The notes below the pieces were generated by a model. It had not been told where the DNA came from. It saw only the letters and a program-made list of their open reading frames with translations, and ran no database searches. Positions 1 to 10,767 of a DNA stretch of 44,879 nt are shown here, one piece after another; the first letter of the stretch is position 1, and the number at the start of each line of letters is the position of its first letter. A program made the translations under genes and the position numbers. Source of the DNA: an uncultured Sphingorhabdus sp. (GTDB lineage: Bacteria > Pseudomonadota > Alphaproteobacteria > Sphingomonadales > Sphingomonadaceae); the NCBI RefSeq assembly GCF_937872355.1, contig NZ_CALMSV010000228.1, positions 1 through 44,879 of the forward strand, read 5' to 3'.

Positions 1-1
1 C

Positions 2-1495
2 GTCATAATGGCGGGTTCCGGACAGGTTGTGACCTATGCCCAGCTTGAAGCCAATTCGAATCGGGTAGCGCAACTGCTGCGTTCTCTGGGGCTGGGCCAT
101 GGCGATACCATTGCCATGTGTATGGAAAACCGGGCGGAGTTTTTCGATCTGGCATGGGGTGCCCAGCGCGCCGGTTTGGTCTTTGTGGCGATCAGCAACC
201 GGCTGACTGCGTCGGAGATCGATTACATCCTGCAGGATAGCGGCTCGCAGGCGTTGTTTACCTCCAACTATTTGGGCGACACGCTTGACCAGATCGAGAC
301 GCCGGTGAAGCGCTATATCGTAGGTGGCGAGCGCGCGGGATGGATGCCGCTCGCATCCGAATTGGCCAAAATGCCGACAGATCCGGTCGCCGATGAACGT
401 GCAGGCACCGACATGCTTTACAGTTCAGGCACCACGGGTAGGCCCAAGGGTGTGCGCCTGCCGCTTCCCGAAGACTCCGATATCGCAGCGGTCAACCCGC
501 TGGCGATGATTGCCGCGGGTGCCTTTGGCTTCACCGGCGACAGCATCTATCTCTCGCCTGCTCCGCTCTATCACGCTGCTCCGCTGCGCTGGTGCATGGC
601 GGTGCATCGCCTTGGTGGCACCGTGGTGGTGATGGAAAAATATGATCCCGAAGAGGCGCTGGCCGCCATCGAGAAATACAAGATTACCGACAGCCAGTGG
701 GTGCCGACGCACTTTGTGCGCATGCTCAAGCTGCCTGAAGAGGTGCGTGCGAAATATGATGTATCGTCGCTGAAATGCGCCGTCCATGCCGCCGCCCCCT
801 GCCCGGTTCCGGTCAAGGAAGCGATGATCGCCTGGTGGGGCCCGGTGCTGCGCGAATATTATGCGGGTACCGAAGGTAATGGCTTTACCTTCATTAACAG
901 CGAAGATTGGCTGGCGCACAAGGGCTCGGTCGGTAAGGCATTGAATGCCATCATCCACATCTGTGGCGAGGATGGTGAGGAAGTGCCGGTGGGCGAGGAA
1001 GGCGTCGTCTATTTCGAGAGCGAATCGCAGTTCAGCTATCATAACGACCCCGTGAAGACCGCCGAAAGCCGCCACCCGAAACATGCGAATTGGTCGATGC
1101 TCGGCGATGTCGGCAAGGTTGATGAAGAGGGCTTCCTCTATTTGACCGACCGCAAGAGCTTCATGATCATTTCGGGCGGGGTGAATATCTATCCGCAGGA
1201 AATCGAAAATCTGCTGGTGCACCATCCCAAGGTTGCCGACGCTGCCGTTATTGGCGCGCCCGATGACGATATGGGCGAACGTGTGGTCGCCATCGTCCAG
1301 CCGCTCGACTGGGCCAATGCGGGCGACGAACTGGCCGACGAACTCAAGGCCTATCTACGTCCTAGCCTGTCGGGTGTGAAGATGCCACGGCAGATTGACT
1401 TCCGCGAAGAGCTGCCCCGCCATGCGACCGGCAAGCTCTACAAGCGGCTGCTGCGCGACGAATATTGGGGCAACAAAGACAGCCGGATCGTTTGA
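2..1495 (+). CDS. Acyl-CoA synthetase (AMP-forming), 5' end cut by window
   Basis: Member of the ANL superfamily, which activates a carboxylic acid with ATP and CoA to an acyl-CoA. The reading frame is open to the window edge: codons for V and I precede the first ATG at 8 and fit the family context, so the true start lies upstream and a short N-terminal piece is missing. Visible motifs are the phosphate-binding loop YSSGTTGRPKG near residue 138, YYAGTEGNG around the adenine-binding region, the LTDRKS hinge, GGVNIYPQEIE, and the C-terminal catalytic lysine in HATGKLYKR. The stop overlaps the ribosome-binding site of the P450 gene 13 bases downstream, so the two are probably co-transcribed. That suggests a carboxylated intermediate from the same catabolic route. 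The substrate cannot be read from the sequence; a medium- or long-chain, terpenoid or steroid side-chain acid is possible. Confidence 0.93.
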   Translation, partial: VIMAGSGQVVTYAQLEANSNRVAQLLRSLGLGHGDTIAMCMENRAEFFDLAWGAQRAGLVFVAISNRLTASEIDYILQDSGSQALFTSNYLGDTLDQIETPVKRYIVGGERAGWMPLASELAKMPTDPVADERAGTDMLYSSGTTGRPKGVRLPLPEDSDIAAVNPLAMIAAGAFGFTGDSIYLSPAPLYHAAPLRWCMAVHRLGGTVVVMEKYDPEEALAAIEKYKITDSQWVPTHFVRMLKLPEEVRAKYDVSSLKCAVHAAAPCPVPVKEAMIAWWGPVLREYYAGTEGNGFTFINSEDWLAHKGSVGKALNAIIHICGEDGEEVPVGEEGVVYFESESQFSYHNDPVKTAESRHPKHANWSMLGDVGKVDEEGFLYLTDRKSFMIISGGVNIYPQEIENLLVHHPKVADAAVIGAPDDDMGERVVAIVQPLDWANAGDELADELKAYLRPSLSGVKMPRQIDFREELPRHATGKLYKRLLRDEYWGNKDSRIV

Positions 1496-1508
1496 GGAGT
1501 TTGACGAT

Positions 1509-2798
1509 ATGAACGCACCCGTCGCAAAGCCCGAAACCGCCATCGCGGTGATCGATCCCAAATCCTATGCGGCATGGGATCCGCTGCTCGACCTGTTCGA
1601 CGAGATTCGGGCGGAAACCCCGGTGCTGCGCATCGAAAGCCCGACCGACGATCACGCGCCCTTCTGGCTGATTACCCGCCATGAAGATGTGATGCGGATC
1701 AGCAAGGACAATGCGACCTTCCTTAACAGCCCGCGCCCTTCCGTATTGACCAACCGGGCGGGTGAGGATCTGGCGCGGCAGATCACCGGCGGTTCGCCCA
1801 ATCTTGTCCAGTCGCTGGTTTCGCTCGATGCGCCCAAGCATCCCAAATTGCGGCGGCTGACCCAGGAATGGTTCATGCCCAAGAACCTGAAACTGATCGA
1901 AGCCGATATCAAAGAGCTCGCTAAGCGTACCGTTGATCGGTTGATTGCTGCCGGGCCGGAGGCGGATTTCGTGCCGCTGGTTTCCGCACCCTATCCGCTG
2001 CATGTCGTAATGCAGATATTGGGCGTGCCCGAAGAAGACGAACCGCGGATGCTGTTCCTGACGCAGCAGATGTTCGGCGGGCAGGATGAGGATCTGAACA
2101 AGACCGGCATGGCTAATCTGTCACCCGAGCAGATCTCGCAGATCGTGCTGGGCGCGGTGAAGGATTTCACCGAATATTTCGAGAAGCTGGCCGAGGACCG
2201 GCGCCAGAATCCGGGCAAGGATGTCGCAACTATCCTTGCCAACGGTACGATTGACGGTCAGCCGCTCGATCCGCTCGACCTTGCAGGATACTACATCATT
2301 GTCGCCGCGGCCGGGCACGATACGACCTCTGCGAGCACGGCGGGCGCGATGCTCGCGCTTGCCAAAGACCCGGAGCAATTTGCCAAGGTCAAGGCAGACC
2401 GGAGCCTTGTCGCAGGCATCGTTGAGGAAGCGATCCGCTGGACCACGCCGGTGCAGCATTTCATGCGCATGGCGAATGAGGATGTCGAAATCGCGGGTGT
2501 GCAGATTGCCAAAGGCGATTGGTTGATGCTCAACTATGTCGCCGCGAACCACGATCCGGCGCAGTTCGACGAACCGCGTAAGTTTGAAGCTGCACGTGAC
2601 CAGAACCGGCATATCGCTTTTGGCGCCGGTGCGCACCAATGCCTCGGCCTGCATTTGGCCCGGCTGGAAATGCGGATCTTGTTCGAGGAGATTCTCGACC
2701 GTCTCGATTCGGTCGAGTTAGCCGGCGAACCGAAACGCGCCAATTCGACCTTTGTCGGCGGGCTCAAGACCTTGCCGATACGCTTTCGCGCCAGCTAG
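1509..2798 (+). CDS. Cytochrome P450 (bacterial class I type)
   Basis: Soluble bacterial P450 monooxygenase of 429 residues, the usual length. It should hydroxylate an organic substrate using electrons from a ferredoxin and ferredoxin reductase, neither of which is in the window. Diagnostic motifs are all present: the I-helix oxygen-activation motif AGHDTT (268-273), the ExxR pair E307/R310 in EEAIRW, and the heme loop FGAGAHQCLGLHLAR with Cys378 as thiolate ligand. The I-helix sequence resembles CYP108 (terpene) and CYP125/142-type proteins, but this is only an impression. I chose the ATG at 1509 because GAGGAG lies 9 bases before it and the protein then begins like other P450s; an upstream in-frame start would overlap the ligase. 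Likely in one operon with the preceding acyl-CoA ligase. Convergent with the glycine-zipper gene, 21 bases away. Confidence 0.95.
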   Translation: MNAPVAKPETAIAVIDPKSYAAWDPLLDLFDEIRAETPVLRIESPTDDHAPFWLITRHEDVMRISKDNATFLNSPRPSVLTNRAGEDLARQITGGSPNLVQSLVSLDAPKHPKLRRLTQEWFMPKNLKLIEADIKELAKRTVDRLIAAGPEADFVPLVSAPYPLHVVMQILGVPEEDEPRMLFLTQQMFGGQDEDLNKTGMANLSPEQISQIVLGAVKDFTEYFEKLAEDRRQNPGKDVATILANGTIDGQPLDPLDLAGYYIIVAAAGHDTTSASTAGAMLALAKDPEQFAKVKADRSLVAGIVEEAIRWTTPVQHFMRMANEDVEIAGVQIAKGDWLMLNYVAANHDPAQFDEPRKFEAARDQNRHIAFGAGAHQCLGLHLARLEMRILFEEILDRLDSVELAGEPKRANSTFVGGLKTLPIRFRAS

Positions 2799-2819
2799 GC
2801 CCCGGCCCGCCGCTTGGGA

Positions 2820-3164
2820 TTAGCGGCAGCGATAGCGGTCGCGGTCGATTTCGCGTCCAAGGATAGCGCCGCCGGCTGCGCCCAATATGGTGCCGAGCGC
2901 GCGATCACCGCGGGTGTCGATGGCGCGACCGATCAATGCGCCACCTGCCGCACCAATGATCAGGCCTGTGGTGCCATCGCTGCGGCGGCAATAATAGCGA
3001 TCATCGTCGCCACGCCACACCCGCGTATCGCGATAGATCGGCTCGGCATTACGTTGCTTTTTCTTGTAATATCCATGTGCCGGGGCATGGCGCGGTGGAT
3101 CGGCAAGGGCGATCCCGGGCAAGGCGAGCGCCACGGCAGCGGCGGTTGCGATCAAGGCTTTCAT
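2820..3164 (-). CDS. Glycine-zipper 2TM domain exported protein
   Basis: Protein of 114 residues. It has a clear signal peptide (about residues 1-21, cleavage near ALA-DP), then a charged His/Tyr/Lys-rich stretch and a C-terminal half built from two similar segments, GLIIGAAGGALIGRAID and GTILGAAGGAILGREID. Spaced GxxxG patterns of this kind define the glycine-zipper 2TM (Rick_17kDa-like) family of envelope proteins, usually outer-membrane-associated and of unclear molecular function. There is no lipobox cysteine. A good ribosome-binding site (AAGGAGA) precedes the ATG. The gene is transcribed alone and diverges from the small membrane protein at 3323 across about 160 bases, which must carry both promoters; no convincing operator was seen there. 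Confidence 0.8.
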   Translation of the reverse strand: MKALIATAAAVALALPGIALADPPRHAPAHGYYKKKQRNAEPIYRDTRVWRGDDDRYYCRRSDGTTGLIIGAAGGALIGRAIDTRGDRALGTILGAAGGAILGREIDRDRYRCR

Positions 3165-3322
3165 GATCTGTCTCCTTCAAAATGGCTGCGGCCAATGCAC
3201 CGGTTTTAGATGAACGGAATCTAGACGGAAGCGAATTTGTTGGTCGAACGGTTTCGTGCGAGCGTCGAATCGTGCTGCCGACTAAGCTTGCCATGGAGCG
3301 AAGTGCGGCCTAGCTTCGGACT

Positions 3323-3544
3323 ATGGCAAATATCATCGCATTCATCTTCGGCCTGATCGCACTGGTTCTGGCTATTCCCGCATTCTTCCCGCTGCTCGGC
3401 TGGCTCAACTGGTTGATCATCGTGATTGCGGGCGCAGGCGTGGCTTTCGGTTTTGCGTCGGAAAAGAATTCGGGCCGCAACTTCTGCCTTGTCGTCGTTG
3501 CCATCTGCGCCATCCGGCTGTGGCTGGGCGGCGGGATCATTTGA
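3323..3544 (+). CDS. Small hypothetical membrane protein, 73 aa
   Basis: Almost wholly hydrophobic, with about three membrane segments: residues 3-25, 27-45 and 55-70. The only polar stretch is ASEKNSGRN near residue 46. The ATG is the first possible in frame. The stop is 16 bases upstream of the rarD start, so the two genes probably share a transcript. I do not recognise a family. The composition, the intact frame and the position immediately in front of rarD support it as a real gene. A role as a small inner-membrane accessory protein is only a guess. Confidence 0.65.
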   Translation: MANIIAFIFGLIALVLAIPAFFPLLGWLNWLIIVIAGAGVAFGFASEKNSGRNFCLVVVAICAIRLWLGGGII

Positions 3545-3560
3545 TCCGACCCACGCTTCG

Positions 3561-4451
3561 ATGACCACCGCCAACCAACGAACGCCGCAGGGCGGTGGGC
3601 TTCCCTACGCCTTTTCGGCCTATCTGATCTGGGGTTTCCTGCCGGTCTATTTCAAACTGCTGGCCGGGGTTCCGGCGCTCGACATATTGGCGTTCCGCAT
3701 CGTCTGGTCGGTACCGGTTGTTTTCATCATCCTCTATTTCCGCAGCCAATGGGGAGAGTTTACCGCTGCCATTGCCAATCCCAAGGCTCGCGGTGCGATG
3801 ATGCTGTCGGCGGTGCTGATTGCGATCAATTGGCTGGTCTATGTCTGGGCGATCACCACCGACCGGGTGTTGGCGACAAGCATCGGTTATTATCTCAATC
3901 CGCTGGTCAACGTGCTGCTGGGGCGGTTGTTCCTTGGCGAACGCCTGACCAAGCTGCAGGGCTGGGCGGTCGCCGTGGCTGGGATGGGCGTGGCAATATT
4001 GCTCGCCGGTTCGCTCGAAACCGTTTGGATCAGCCTGACTTTGGCTTTCAGCTTTGGCACCTACGGCCTCGTCCGCAAGACCGCGCCGACTGGCTCGGTT
4101 CCCGGCCTGGCGGTGGAAATGTGCCTGTTGGGGCCGATAGCGCTGGCTGTGTGCATCTGGAGCGTTTCGCAAGCGGGGGGATTCCGTGACATAGGAACCG
4201 AGGCCTTGCTTGCGGCCGGAGGAGCGATAACCGTTATTCCGCTGCTGCTCTTTGCCACGGCCGCGCGGAGGATGAGCTATACCGCGCTGGGGTTCGTGCA
4301 ATATCTGGCCCCGACAATCGTCTTCTTCCTCGGTGCCTTTGCCTATGATGAACCACTCGATGCGACCAAGCTGGCCTGCTTCGCGCTGATCTGGACCGCG
4401 ATTGCCTTGTTCAGCGTCGATGCCTTCCGACGGATGCGATCAGGCGGATAG
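3561..4451 (+). CDS. rarD: EamA-family transporter RarD
   Basis: Inner-membrane drug/metabolite superfamily transporter of 296 residues, the family-typical length, with about ten hydrophobic segments and two EamA repeats. The N-terminal signature [14 protein letters not shown] and the segment [21 protein letters not shown] match the RarD branch, first named for chloramphenicol sensitivity; its natural substrate is unresolved. I chose the ATG at 3561 because it gives the standard N-terminus; earlier in-frame starts fall inside the upstream gene. Its last 12 bases overlap the end of the convergent pyrC gene. Confidence 0.9.
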   Translation: MTTANQRTPQGGGLPYAFSAYLIWGFLPVYFKLLAGVPALDILAFRIVWSVPVVFIILYFRSQWGEFTAAIANPKARGAMMLSAVLIAINWLVYVWAITTDRVLATSIGYYLNPLVNVLLGRLFLGERLTKLQGWAVAVAGMGVAILLAGSLETVWISLTLAFSFGTYGLVRKTAPTGSVPGLAVEMCLLGPIALAVCIWSVSQAGGFRDIGTEALLAAGGAITVIPLLLFATAARRMSYTALGFVQYLAPTIVFFLGAFAYDEPLDATKLACFALIWTAIALFSVDAFRRMRSGG

Positions 4452-5483
4452 CAGTTTCCAGCCGATGGTTTCGCCCGCGTGGAAGGGTGAAACTGGCGTG
4501 CCATTGGCATCGACAGACAGTGGTACGTCTATCAGGGCTTTTTCAAGCGTGACCATCTCGTCATTGAGCGGCAGGCCGTAAAAACGGGGGCCGAATTCGG
4601 AGGCGAAGCCTTCGAGTTTTTCCAATGCCCCTTCCTCGTCGAAAACCAACGCGTAGCTTTCGATTGCATAAGGCGCGTTGAAAATGCCAGCACAACCACA
4701 GGCAGATTCCTTGGCCGATACCGCATGCGGGGCGCTATCGGTGCCGAGGAAGAATTTGGGGTTGCCCGAAACCGCTGCCTTGCGCAGCGCCAGCCGGTGC
4801 TTCTCGCGCTTGGCGACAGGCAGGCAATAGGCATGCGGGCGTATGCCGCCGACGAACATCGCGTTGCGGTTGATATGGAGGTGTTGCGGCGTAATCGTTG
4901 CGCCGATATTCGAGCCCGAAGCGGTCACGAAATCGACAGCCTCCGCCGTGGTGATATGTTCGAAAACGATTTTCAACGCCGGATAGTCGCGCACCAATGC
5001 CGTCATCGTCCGGTCGATGAACACCGCCTCGCGGTCGAAAATGTCGACCTCATGATCGGTCACTTCACCATGCACGAGCAAAGGCATGCCGATATCTTGC
5101 ATAGCCTCCAGCACCGAACGGATATTGTCGACTGATGTCACGCCATGTGCGCTGTTCGTCGTAGCATGCGCGGGATAGAGCTTGGCGGCAGTAAACACGC
5201 CCGACGCATGGCCGCGCCGGATCTCGTCGGGGTCTGTGCCGTCGGTCAGGTAGCAGGTCATTAACGGGGTGAAGTTGAGGCCCGCCGGTAGCGCAGCCAA
5301 TATGCGGTCGCGATAGGCGCTGACGCCGGCGACGTCGGTCATCGGTGGCGACAGGTTGGGCATCACGATGGCGCGGGCGAATTGGCGCGCGGTATAGGGC
5401 AGCACGCCTTTCAGCATCTCCCCGTCGCGCAGATGTACATGCCAGTCGTCGGGGCGGCGGATCGTCAGAGTCGTCACGGTCAT
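4440..5483 (-). CDS. pyrC: Dihydroorotase
   Basis: Third step of pyrimidine synthesis, reversible cyclisation of N-carbamoyl-aspartate to dihydroorotate. The protein has 347 residues, matching the class II (E. coli PyrC-type) homodimeric zinc enzyme. Visible metal-site elements are H15 and H17 in DWHVHLRDG, the candidate carbamylated lysine in [14 protein letters not shown], and the aspartate in LGTDSAPH. The gene is convergent with rarD, overlapping by 12 bases, and divergent from ygfZ at only 38 bases. Other pyrimidine genes are not adjacent; pyrE is at the far end of the window. Confidence 0.97.
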   Translation of the reverse strand: MTVTTLTIRRPDDWHVHLRDGEMLKGVLPYTARQFARAIVMPNLSPPMTDVAGVSAYRDRILAALPAGLNFTPLMTCYLTDGTDPDEIRRGHASGVFTAAKLYPAHATTNSAHGVTSVDNIRSVLEAMQDIGMPLLVHGEVTDHEVDIFDREAVFIDRTMTALVRDYPALKIVFEHITTAEAVDFVTASGSNIGATITPQHLHINRNAMFVGGIRPHAYCLPVAKREKHRLALRKAAVSGNPKFFLGTDSAPHAVSAKESACGCAGIFNAPYAIESYALVFDEEGALEKLEGFASEFGPRFYGLPLNDEMVTLEKALIDVPLSVDANGTPVSPFHAGETIGWKLLSA

Positions 5484-5521
5484 GGCTTCCCTTTAGTCGC
5501 GTGCCTCCCTATCTGTCACCC

Positions 5522-6259
5522 ATGTCTGCACCCCGTTTGTTCGATCGCGCCATAATTCGCCTGTCCCCTCAGGAAGAGGGGGAGGATGTGCTAGGGTTTC
5601 TGCAAGGCTTGGTGACGCAGGACACGCAAGCGGAACTGCCGCTCTGGGCCGGTCTGCTGACGCCTCAAGGCAAGGCCCTGTTCGATTTCTTCCTGTGGGC
5701 GGACGGCACCGATTTGGTGATCGATTGCGAAGCTGCACAGGCCGAGGCGCTTGTTCGTCGCCTTTCCCTTTATCGCCTGAGGCGCAAGATAGCGATTTCC
5801 GTTGATCCGGCGCTGGGTGTATATTGGGCCGCAGCAGCACCCGACCGTCCCTCCGATCCGCGCCTTCCGGAACTGGGGGTGCGCTGGATCGCGCCGCTTG
5901 CCGATGATGATGTCGATATCAGCGAATTCTATCGAGCGCACCGCCTGTCGCTTGGCGTGCCCGAAGGCGTTGCCGAACTTGGCAGCGATGCGACACTGTG
6001 GCTGGAAACCAATGCTGCCGAACTACACGGCGTGTCGTTCACCAAGGGTTGTTATGTTGGCCAGGAAAACACCGCGCGGATGAACTGGCGGCAAAAGGTC
6101 AACCGGCGGCTGGTGGTCGTACCGATAGCCGATGCTGATCCGGCGAAGGCGCGTGCCAGCTACCCCGAACTCGGCTTTGCGGTCGAACTGCGCAGGGTCG
6201 AGAATATGGCCGAAATGAAGCTTCCGGCATGGCAGGCGGCCGCCATCGCTGCTGATTGA
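5522..6259 (+). CDS. ygfZ: Folate-binding YgfZ / CAF17-like protein
   Basis: Member of the GcvT-like YgfZ/CAF17 family (245 residues), a folate-dependent factor that helps maintain or assemble [4Fe-4S] clusters, for example in MiaB and lipoyl synthase in other bacteria. The family signature KGCYVGQE with its single reactive cysteine is present, preceded by the GVPEG stretch and followed by N-T-A-R-M. The ATG at 5522 gives the normal N-terminus, a first strand followed by GFLQGLVTQD. An upstream in-frame extension would run antisense into pyrC. It is divergent from pyrC and followed by a separate small secreted protein gene, so it may be monocistronic. Confidence 0.92.
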   Translation: MSAPRLFDRAIIRLSPQEEGEDVLGFLQGLVTQDTQAELPLWAGLLTPQGKALFDFFLWADGTDLVIDCEAAQAEALVRRLSLYRLRRKIAISVDPALGVYWAAAAPDRPSDPRLPELGVRWIAPLADDDVDISEFYRAHRLSLGVPEGVAELGSDATLWLETNAAELHGVSFTKGCYVGQENTARMNWRQKVNRRLVVVPIADADPAKARASYPELGFAVELRRVENMAEMKLPAWQAAAIAAD

Positions 6260-6314
6260 CAAGCCGTCCGCAATCTCGCACCGCGCAGATCGCAATATAC
6301 TGAAGGGAATATCG

Positions 6315-6743
6315 ATGGCAGCAACGCTGCTCCTGATCGCTGCGCTTGCTGCTGCCGAACCGGCACCTGCTGGACAGCCCGCCGACGTGGCAACCGACCA
6401 GAAGGCGAACGATGCTGCACTGTTTGATGCCGCCACCGGTTGTGCCGCCTATCATGTCTATACGGCGTCATTGGCTACACCGGGCAGTGAAGAGGCGAAA
6501 TTCGGTGAACAAAAGGCCATCCTGTTCCTGCTCGCATCCTATGCAAAATTTCCCGAAGACAATCCGGATGCTGCCGAAGCCAAGATCGAGGAAACGGTCG
6601 AGGGACTGTATGAGGATTCAGTCTCCGTTGAGCCAGAGCAGCACAAGCGCGAAATGGAAGAATTGAAACAGGTCTGCATCCAGTTTGAACCAGCCGCAGC
6701 GGTCATCGTTGACGAAGCCGGTCTTTCTCCCGATCCCCAATGA
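6315..6743 (+). CDS. Hypothetical secreted protein with CAAYH motif (tandem copy 1)
   Basis: Protein of 142 residues with a short hydrophobic signal peptide (residues 1-14, ending AAA-EP), so probably periplasmic. It has exactly two cysteines, C43 in GCAAYH and C121 in LKQVCIQF, which could form a disulfide. The body is helical and acidic. The next gene encodes a protein with the same layout (RCAAFH and a distal cysteine), suggesting an old tandem duplication. GAAGGGAA precedes the start. I recognise no named domain. It shares direction with ygfZ and the next gene and may be co-transcribed with the latter (47-base gap). Confidence 0.75.
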   Translation: MAATLLLIAALAAAEPAPAGQPADVATDQKANDAALFDAATGCAAYHVYTASLATPGSEEAKFGEQKAILFLLASYAKFPEDNPDAAEAKIEETVEGLYEDSVSVEPEQHKREMEELKQVCIQFEPAAAVIVDEAGLSPDPQ

Positions 6744-6790
6744 ACCTGTTTGTTCAGCGAACGGTCATGACTTTGGGCTAAGCCGGACCG

Positions 6791-7171
6791 ATGCTCATTC
6801 TGCCTTTCCTCCTGCTTGCGCAGCCCGCCGATGCGGAAACTTACGACGCGCTGCTTCGTTGCGCGGCGTTCCACACAATCGAAGGCGAACGTCTGGAAAG
6901 GGACGAGGGCGAAGCGGCAGGCGATTCCCAAAAGGCGGTAGCCGCCGATTTTGCCGCAACGGCAAGAGCCATGCTGTCAGACGATAATGATGCCAATGCG
7001 GTCGAAACCGATCTCGGCCAGCGTAAAGCCGAATATCTGGAAACGCTGGCGGCAGGAGAGCTGCACGATACGGCCAAACAATGGACGGCACTCGAACTGG
7101 CTTGCAAGGAATTATATCCCATGCTTGCCAGGCTGGACAGCAGCCGTTCAGGCGAAATCACCGGGCGGTAG
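6791..7171 (+). CDS. Hypothetical secreted protein with CAAFH motif (tandem copy 2)
   Basis: Protein of 126 residues with a very short signal-like N-terminus (MLILPFLLLAQPADA). Two cysteines, C24 in LLRCAAFH and C105 in LELACKEL, are 81 residues apart, against 78 in the neighbour at 6315. The residues between are helical and rich in Ala, Glu and Asp. This shared pattern, rather than overall identity, is why I call the two diverged paralogs. No domain was recognised. The 3' end overlaps the convergent lipoprotein gene by 14 bases. A weak ribosome-binding site and an N-terminus without a basic residue leave some doubt about the exact start. Confidence 0.7.
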   Translation: MLILPFLLLAQPADAETYDALLRCAAFHTIEGERLERDEGEAAGDSQKAVAADFAATARAMLSDDNDANAVETDLGQRKAEYLETLAAGELHDTAKQWTALELACKELYPMLARLDSSRSGEITGR

Positions 7172-8039
7172 TCGGTATAATATCGTCCAACAAAAATTCT
7201 GCTTCAGGGACCATCGCAGTCGTTCCGTCAATCTGCCATTGGATACGGTTCAATCCCGCCGCTTCGCCATTCTCGCTCTCGAACCGTTTGTCGCCTTCGA
7301 TCACGAATGTGCCTGCTATCCAATAGCGTGGGTCGGATGCCTTACTTTCGGGATCATCCGATTGCGCTATAATATCGCTGTTTCGCAACAGGATCGGTAA
7401 TCCTGAACCTGCCAGCCCCGGTGCTTTGATTTCGACTTCATTGTCGGTTCGACGGCGTACCGAGACAAAAGGATAGCTGATTTGAACGCCTGGAATGGTC
7501 GGGAAAATGAAGTCACGATCCGTTTTTCCGGTGATATGGTACTCGACATCAAATATGCCACGCCCGCGATATCGGACCTGTTTCCAGCCATCATAACGCA
7601 TCAGTTTCTCGGCGATTGCATGATTGTCCGCATCGTTGAACGGATTGAAACCGAGCAGATTGACGGCCATCGCTTCCTCTTCGCGCTGCTCCTGATGTTT
7701 GCGCTCCCATTCCAGTTTGCGCTCGGAAACTTTCTCGGGCGTGCAGGAAGGATCGATCCGGCCTGCTTTGTCTCGGACTGTCTGAAGTTGGCCCTTCTCG
7801 TCGTAACAATAAGCCATCATGTCGGACCAGGTTTCGTCGCCCGAAGCATTTCCTTTGCCTACACCCGCGGGTGCAAATCTTATCTGGCCACTATACTGGA
7901 ACTCAAACTGTCCGTTGCGCGATATCCGCAGCAGGCTCTCATACCGGCCTGGAAGATACAGGCATGACGAAAGCGCCGTCGCAGCGATGACCAGCGCCAT
8001 TAGCCGGACTATCTGAGATTTAAGGACAACGACAACCAC
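7158..8039 (-). CDS. Putative lipoprotein of unknown function
   Basis: Protein of up to 293 residues beginning with a lipoprotein signal: basic residues K7 and R12, a hydrophobic run, then a lipobox ATALSSC with the lipidated cysteine at residue 26. The mature part starts YLPGRYESLLRISRNGQFEFQYSGQI, which reads as beta-strand-rich; a C-terminal region ends near DIIPTTAR. The start is uncertain. The GTG at 8039 keeps the basic n-region; an internal ATG at 8000 would leave an n-region without charge, so I prefer the GTG. No family was recognised. Convergent with the small secreted protein at 6791, overlapping 14 bases. It lies 63 bases downstream of gyrB on the same strand and could be read through from it. 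Confidence 0.75.
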   Translation of the reverse strand: MVVVVLKSQIVRLMALVIAATALSSCLYLPGRYESLLRISRNGQFEFQYSGQIRFAPAGVGKGNASGDETWSDMMAYCYDEKGQLQTVRDKAGRIDPSCTPEKVSERKLEWERKHQEQREEEAMAVNLLGFNPFNDADNHAIAEKLMRYDGWKQVRYRGRGIFDVEYHITGKTDRDFIFPTIPGVQISYPFVSVRRRTDNEVEIKAPGLAGSGLPILLRNSDIIAQSDDPESKASDPRYWIAGTFVIEGDKRFESENGEAAGLNRIQWQIDGTTAMVPEAEFLLDDIIPTTAR

Positions 8040-8102
8040 TCTGCCAATCTATGGCAGCCAGTTTCAATCTCCAGTCTAACTATGTACCGGTGCGAATGGG
8101 CC

Positions 8103-10718
<2,616 letters not shown>

Positions 10719-10767
10719 TTACCGATTCGTCCGCTTAAGCAATCCGGGAAACAAGGAGAGAGACGCG

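Noticed and set aside
425-1225. Open frame of 266 codons antisense to the first acyl-CoA ligase
   Set aside because: Inside a well-supported ligase with all core motifs.
1395-1508. Longer N-terminus for the P450
   Set aside because: It overlaps the ligase in another frame and lacks a ribosome-binding site, whereas 1509 has GAGGAG at proper spacing.
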